NCBI GenBank assembly: GCA_947479185.1
Contig: CANJYY010000094.1
Span: forward strand, 1-8,386
Length of the DNA stretch: 8,386 nucleotides
Direction: 5' to 3'
Source of the DNA: Caulobacteraceae bacterium
Lineage (GTDB): Bacteria > Pseudomonadota > Alphaproteobacteria > Caulobacterales > Caulobacteraceae
Shown: piece after piece, positions 6,417 to 8,386 of the stretch
Numbering within the stretch: the stretch's first letter is position 1
Layout of the letters: the number at the start of each line of letters is the position of its first letter
Notes under the pieces: model-generated
What the model saw: only the letters and a program-made list of their open reading frames with translations
The model's database searches: none
What the model was told of the DNA's origin: nothing
Made by a program: the position numbers and the translations under genes

Positions 6417-7714
6417 CCCTGGGTCGCGCGCTCGCCGTGCTCGGCGAGATCGAGACCATCCTCGATATCGAAGTCGCTGGCGCGCAGCCCGACCAGCCGC
6501 TTCGTGAGGGCCAGAAGCCCCCAGGACGCGCCCGCCGACCAGGCGACGACGACCAGAACGCCCAGCAGCTGCAGGCCGAACTGCGCCGCCATGCCCTGCG
6601 CCACGGGATAGCCGGTCCCGCCGAACGCCGGACTGGCCAGCACCGCGACCATCAGCACGCCGAGAATGCCGCCCACCCCGTGGACCGCGAACACATCGAG
6701 CGAGTCGTCGATCAGCAGCCGCTCCTTGACCAGGCCGACGCAGAAGAAGCAGACCACGCTGCCCGCCGCGCCGAGCAGCAAGGCGCTGGCCGGACTGATG
6801 AAGCCGGACGCCGGGGTGACGGTGGCCAGGCCCGCGACGACGCCGGTCACCGCGCCGATCATGCTGGGGCGGCCGAAGCGGATCCATTCCAGAACGCCCC
6901 AGACGAGTCCGGCCATGCAGGCGGACAGATGCGTCGCGGCGATGGCCATGCCGGCGTCGGCATTGGCGGCCAGGGCGCTGCCGCCGTTGAAGCCGTACCA
7001 GCCGACCCACAGCAGACCCGCGCCGATCATGGTCATGCCCGGATTGTGCGGCGGGATGGCGTGCTTCGGGAAGCCGTCGCGCGGCCCGACCAGGTGGGCG
7101 AACAGCAGGGCAGAGGCGCCGGCCGTGGCGTGCACCACCAGACCGCCCGCGTAGTCCATGACGCCCAGCTTCGCCAGCCAGCCGCCGCCCCAGATCCAGT
7201 GGGTCACCGGCGCGTAGACGACCAGCAGCCACAGGCCGCTGAACAGCAGCACCGCCTGGAACCGCGCCCGCTCGACCACGGCCCCGACCATCAGCGCCGG
7301 CGTGATCACCGCGAAGGTGGTCTGGAACATGAAGAACACCGGTTCGGGCAGGGCGCCGACAAGGCTGGCGCGCGGCGATGCGCCGAGGAAGGCCTTCGAC
7401 AGGTCGCCGACCAGCGCCCCGGTTCCCGAGAAGGCAAGGCTGTAGCCGAGGACGAACCACAGCACAGAGCCCAGGCAGGCGATGGCCACGCACTGCATCA
7501 TCACCGACAGCACGTTCTTCTGGCGCACCAGCCCGCCGTAGAACAGCGCAAGGCCGGGCAGGGTCATCAGCAGAACGAGCGCGGAGGCCGAAAGGACCCA
7601 GGCCGTCGCCGCCGGGTCAGCCGCCGCGTCCCGCGCCTGCGCCAGCCCTGGGGCGAACAGAGCAACTGCGCCCAGCGTCAGCGCCGTGATCCGGCGATCC
7701 GGTGTGATGGACAT
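6413..7714 (-). CDS. amt: Ammonium transporter (Amt/AmtB), 433 aa
   Basis: This is an inner-membrane Amt/Mep/Rh channel, trimeric in the family, that takes up ammonium. The pore signature is complete. The twin histidines are H195 (GGLVVHATAG) and H345 (FAVHGVGG), the equivalents of AmtB H168 and H318. The Phe gate is F134 and F242, and the recruitment site includes W175 (WIWGGG) and S246. D187 matches the structural D160. Residues 1-26 look like a cleavable signal peptide ending AQA, as in E. coli AmtB. The C-terminal tail keeps the GLDLAEHGE motif (420-428), which in the family contacts GlnK-type PII proteins. The start is ATG 7714-7712, behind a G-rich ribosome site; the frame stays open to 7789 but without a start signal. 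No glnK is adjacent: upstream lies a divergent SDR gene and downstream a converging GST. Confidence 0.96.
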   Translation of the reverse strand: MSITPDRRITALTLGAVALFAPGLAQARDAAADPAATAWVLSASALVLLMTLPGLALFYGGLVRQKNVLSVMMQCVAIACLGSVLWFVLGYSLAFSGTGALVGDLSKAFLGASPRASLVGALPEPVFFMFQTTFAVITPALMVGAVVERARFQAVLLFSGLWLLVVYAPVTHWIWGGGWLAKLGVMDYAGGLVVHATAGASALLFAHLVGPRDGFPKHAIPPHNPGMTMIGAGLLWVGWYGFNGGSALAANADAGMAIAATHLSACMAGLVWGVLEWIRFGRPSMIGAVTGVVAGLATVTPASGFISPASALLLGAAGSVVCFFCVGLVKERLLIDDSLDVFAVHGVGGILGVLMVAVLASPAFGGTGYPVAQGMAAQFGLQLLGVLVVVAWSAGASWGLLALTKRLVGLRASDFDIEDGLDLAEHGERATQG

Positions 7715-7741
7715 GATCGTTCCCCCCGCCCCCGGGACCCT

Positions 7742-7779
7742 GCGGTCCTCTTGATGGGGCATCCCTAGCAGAGGACCGC
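7742..7779. repeat. 10-bp inverted repeat in the amt upstream region
   Basis: GCGGTCCTCT (7742-7751) and AGAGGACCGC (7770-7779) are perfect inverted copies separated by 18 bases, centred about 46 bases upstream of the amt ATG. The right arm lies within the putative promoter spacer and the interior contains its -10-like box. It could be an operator for a dimeric regulator or a hairpin in the amt leader. It does not match the NtrC consensus as I know it. Confidence 0.6.
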
Positions 7780-7789
7780 GACCGCACAA
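7762..7789 (-). promoter_or_regulatory. Possible amt promoter
   Basis: Read on the minus strand, TTGTGC (7789-7784), then 14 bases, then GCTAGGGA (7769-7762) resembles the alphaproteobacterial -35 TTGACG / -10 GCTANAWC pair. No sigma-54 element (GG-N10-GC with TTGC) was found nearby, although nitrogen-controlled amt genes often have one. The -10-like box lies inside the 10-bp inverted repeat. Confidence 0.3.
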
Positions 7790-7818
7790 GACGGATGGCC
7801 CAAAACGCGTCGCCCTCT

Positions 7819-7896
7819 CAAATCAGGGGACAGCTTACCTATTTCCGCGGTCCCGCCGCCGCCGATCGGGAAATAGGTAAGCTGTCCCCTGAATTG
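7819..7896. repeat. REPIN-like long inverted repeat (28-bp arms)
   Basis: The left arm 7819-7846 and right arm 7869-7896 are reverse complements at 27 of 28 positions, with the inner 24 (7823-7846 and 7869-7892) perfect, around a GC-rich 22-base centre. Each arm contains CAGGGGACAGCTTACC followed by TATTTCC. Two inverted REP units around a short spacer are the layout of REPINs, which are mobilised in trans by REP-associated tyrosine transposases (RAYTs, IS200-like). I recall GGGGACAG-type arms near such genes; that link is memory, not a search. No T-tract flanks either side, so it is not a typical terminator. No transposase gene is in the window. It sits upstream of both divergent genes, amt and the SDR. 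Confidence 0.8.
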
Positions 7897-7907
7897 CCCC
7901 TGAATTG
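7886..7907 (+). repeat. Tandem duplication of an 11-bp REP-arm tail
   Basis: CCCCTGAATTG occurs at 7886-7896 and again immediately at 7897-7907. The first copy is the outer end of the right inverted-repeat arm, so the duplication marks the right edge of the element. Confidence 0.9.
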
Positions 7908-7945
7908 CGCTTCAATGCTGGACGCCCTCCCGACTCCCCGTCACC

Positions 7946-7958
7946 TTATCGCCGATAA
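7946..7958. promoter_or_regulatory. 13-bp perfect palindrome, candidate operator of the SDR gene
   Basis: TTATCG (7946-7951), a single central C, and CGATAA (7953-7958) form a perfect 6-1-6 inverted repeat, followed by an A-run. It lies 12 bases before the GGGAGG ribosome site and 23 bases before the SDR ATG, a position where a repressor could block transcription or initiation. No regulator gene is visible to assign. Confidence 0.45.
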
Positions 7959-7970
7959 CAAAAAAGCCTT

Positions 7971-7976
7971 GGGAGG
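7971..7976 (+). promoter_or_regulatory. Strong ribosome binding site of the SDR gene
   Basis: GGGAGG lies 5 bases before ATG 7982. It fixes the start of the truncated dehydrogenase, the strongest Shine-Dalgarno in the window. Confidence 0.85.
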
Positions 7977-7981
7977 CAGGA

Positions 7982-8386
7982 ATGACGGGTCGGGTTGCGG
8001 GCAAGGTCGTGCTGGTGACGGGCGGAGCGAGCGGCATCGGCCGCGGCTGCGCCGAACTTCTGGCGCAGGAGGGGGCCGTCATCGTGGTCACCGACGTGCA
8101 GGACGCGCTGGGGGCCGAGGTCGTCGCCGGCATCGGCGGCAAGGCCATCTACCTGCACCATGACGTGACCGACGAAGACGCCTGGATCGGCGTCGTCGCC
8201 GAGGTCCGCGAGCGCCTCGGCCGGCTCGACGTGCTGGTCAACAACGCAGGCATCGGCATGGGCGGCCCGGTCACCGAGTTCAGCCTCGCCGACTGGCGCA
8301 AGCAGCAGGCGGTCAATGTCGAGGGCGTGTTCCTCGGCGTGAAACACAGCCTGCCGCTGATGCGCGAGAGCGGCGGCGGCAGCATC
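7982..8386 (+). CDS. Short-chain dehydrogenase/reductase (SDR), 3' end outside window
   Basis: These are the first 135 residues of a classical SDR oxidoreductase, which normally runs to about 250 residues; the right window edge cuts it before the catalytic Ser-Tyr-Lys. The Rossmann fold is clear. TGGASGIG (13-20) is the dinucleotide-binding motif. D38 at the end of beta-2 (VVTDV) favours NAD(H) over NADP(H). DV at 61-62 precedes the adenine pocket, NNAG is at 87-90, and N112 (VNVEG) is the catalytic-tetrad Asn. It resembles the steroid/alcohol dehydrogenase or glucose-1-dehydrogenase-like SDRs, but the substrate cannot be named. The start is ATG 7982, set by GGGAGG. It is divergent from amt, with 267 bases between starts that include the REPIN-like repeat and a palindrome. 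Confidence 0.93.
   Translation, partial: MTGRVAGKVVLVTGGASGIGRGCAELLAQEGAVIVVTDVQDALGAEVVAGIGGKAIYLHHDVTDEDAWIGVVAEVRERLGRLDVLVNNAGIGMGGPVTEFSLADWRKQQAVNVEGVFLGVKHSLPLMRESGGGSI

Noticed and set aside
6258..7493. 411-codon minus-strand frame in the amt region
   Set aside because: It is the same strand as amt in another frame, Arg/Gly-rich, with no motifs; the amt frame explains the DNA fully.
6437..7768. 443-codon plus-strand frame antisense to amt
   Set aside because: Its composition is Gln/His/Asp/Arg-rich, typical of antisense translation of a membrane protein gene; no start signal.
7819..7896. Reading the long inverted repeat as an intrinsic terminator or a CRISPR repeat
   Set aside because: There is no T-tract on either side, it lies between divergent gene starts rather than at gene ends, and there is only one inverted pair without regularly spaced direct repeats.

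Overview
The window is GC-rich chromosomal DNA with strong G/C preference at third codon positions. It looks like an alphaproteobacterium, most plausibly of the Caulobacterales (Caulobacter, Phenylobacterium or Brevundimonas type). This rests on coding style, on the type of chemoreceptor, on a small 'PPWW' exported protein, and on promoter-like TTGACG / GCTA motifs. It is an inference from protein and promoter character, not a database match. No rRNA, tRNA, CRISPR array, phage gene or transposase gene was seen.

Left part (1-2660). A truncated AdiC-like amino acid antiporter on the minus strand is divergent from a MaoC/hotdog-fold protein on the plus strand. The latter converges stop-to-stop, with no spacer, on a minus-strand sulfotransferase-family protein.

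Middle (2661-5205). A 428-base gap that turns AT-rich precedes a two-gene unit: a short exported protein whose 3' end overlaps, by 11 bases, the start of a 560-residue methyl-accepting chemotaxis protein. The receptor has about six membrane segments, no large periplasmic domain, and a C-terminal tether ending in a CheR-type pentapeptide.

Right part (5206-8386). A small secreted four-cysteine protein of unknown function is followed by a glutathione S-transferase, which converges on a solitary ammonium transporter (amt) on the minus strand. The amt gene is divergent from a short-chain dehydrogenase/reductase that runs off the right edge. The amt/SDR gap carries a long, nearly perfect inverted repeat of REPIN type, a 10-bp inverted repeat over the possible amt promoter, and a 13-bp palindrome just upstream of the SDR ribosome binding site.

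The window is mostly housekeeping and accessory metabolism rather than one integrated system. The two items most worth pursuing are the small protein/chemoreceptor overlapping pair and the REPIN-like element between amt and the SDR gene.
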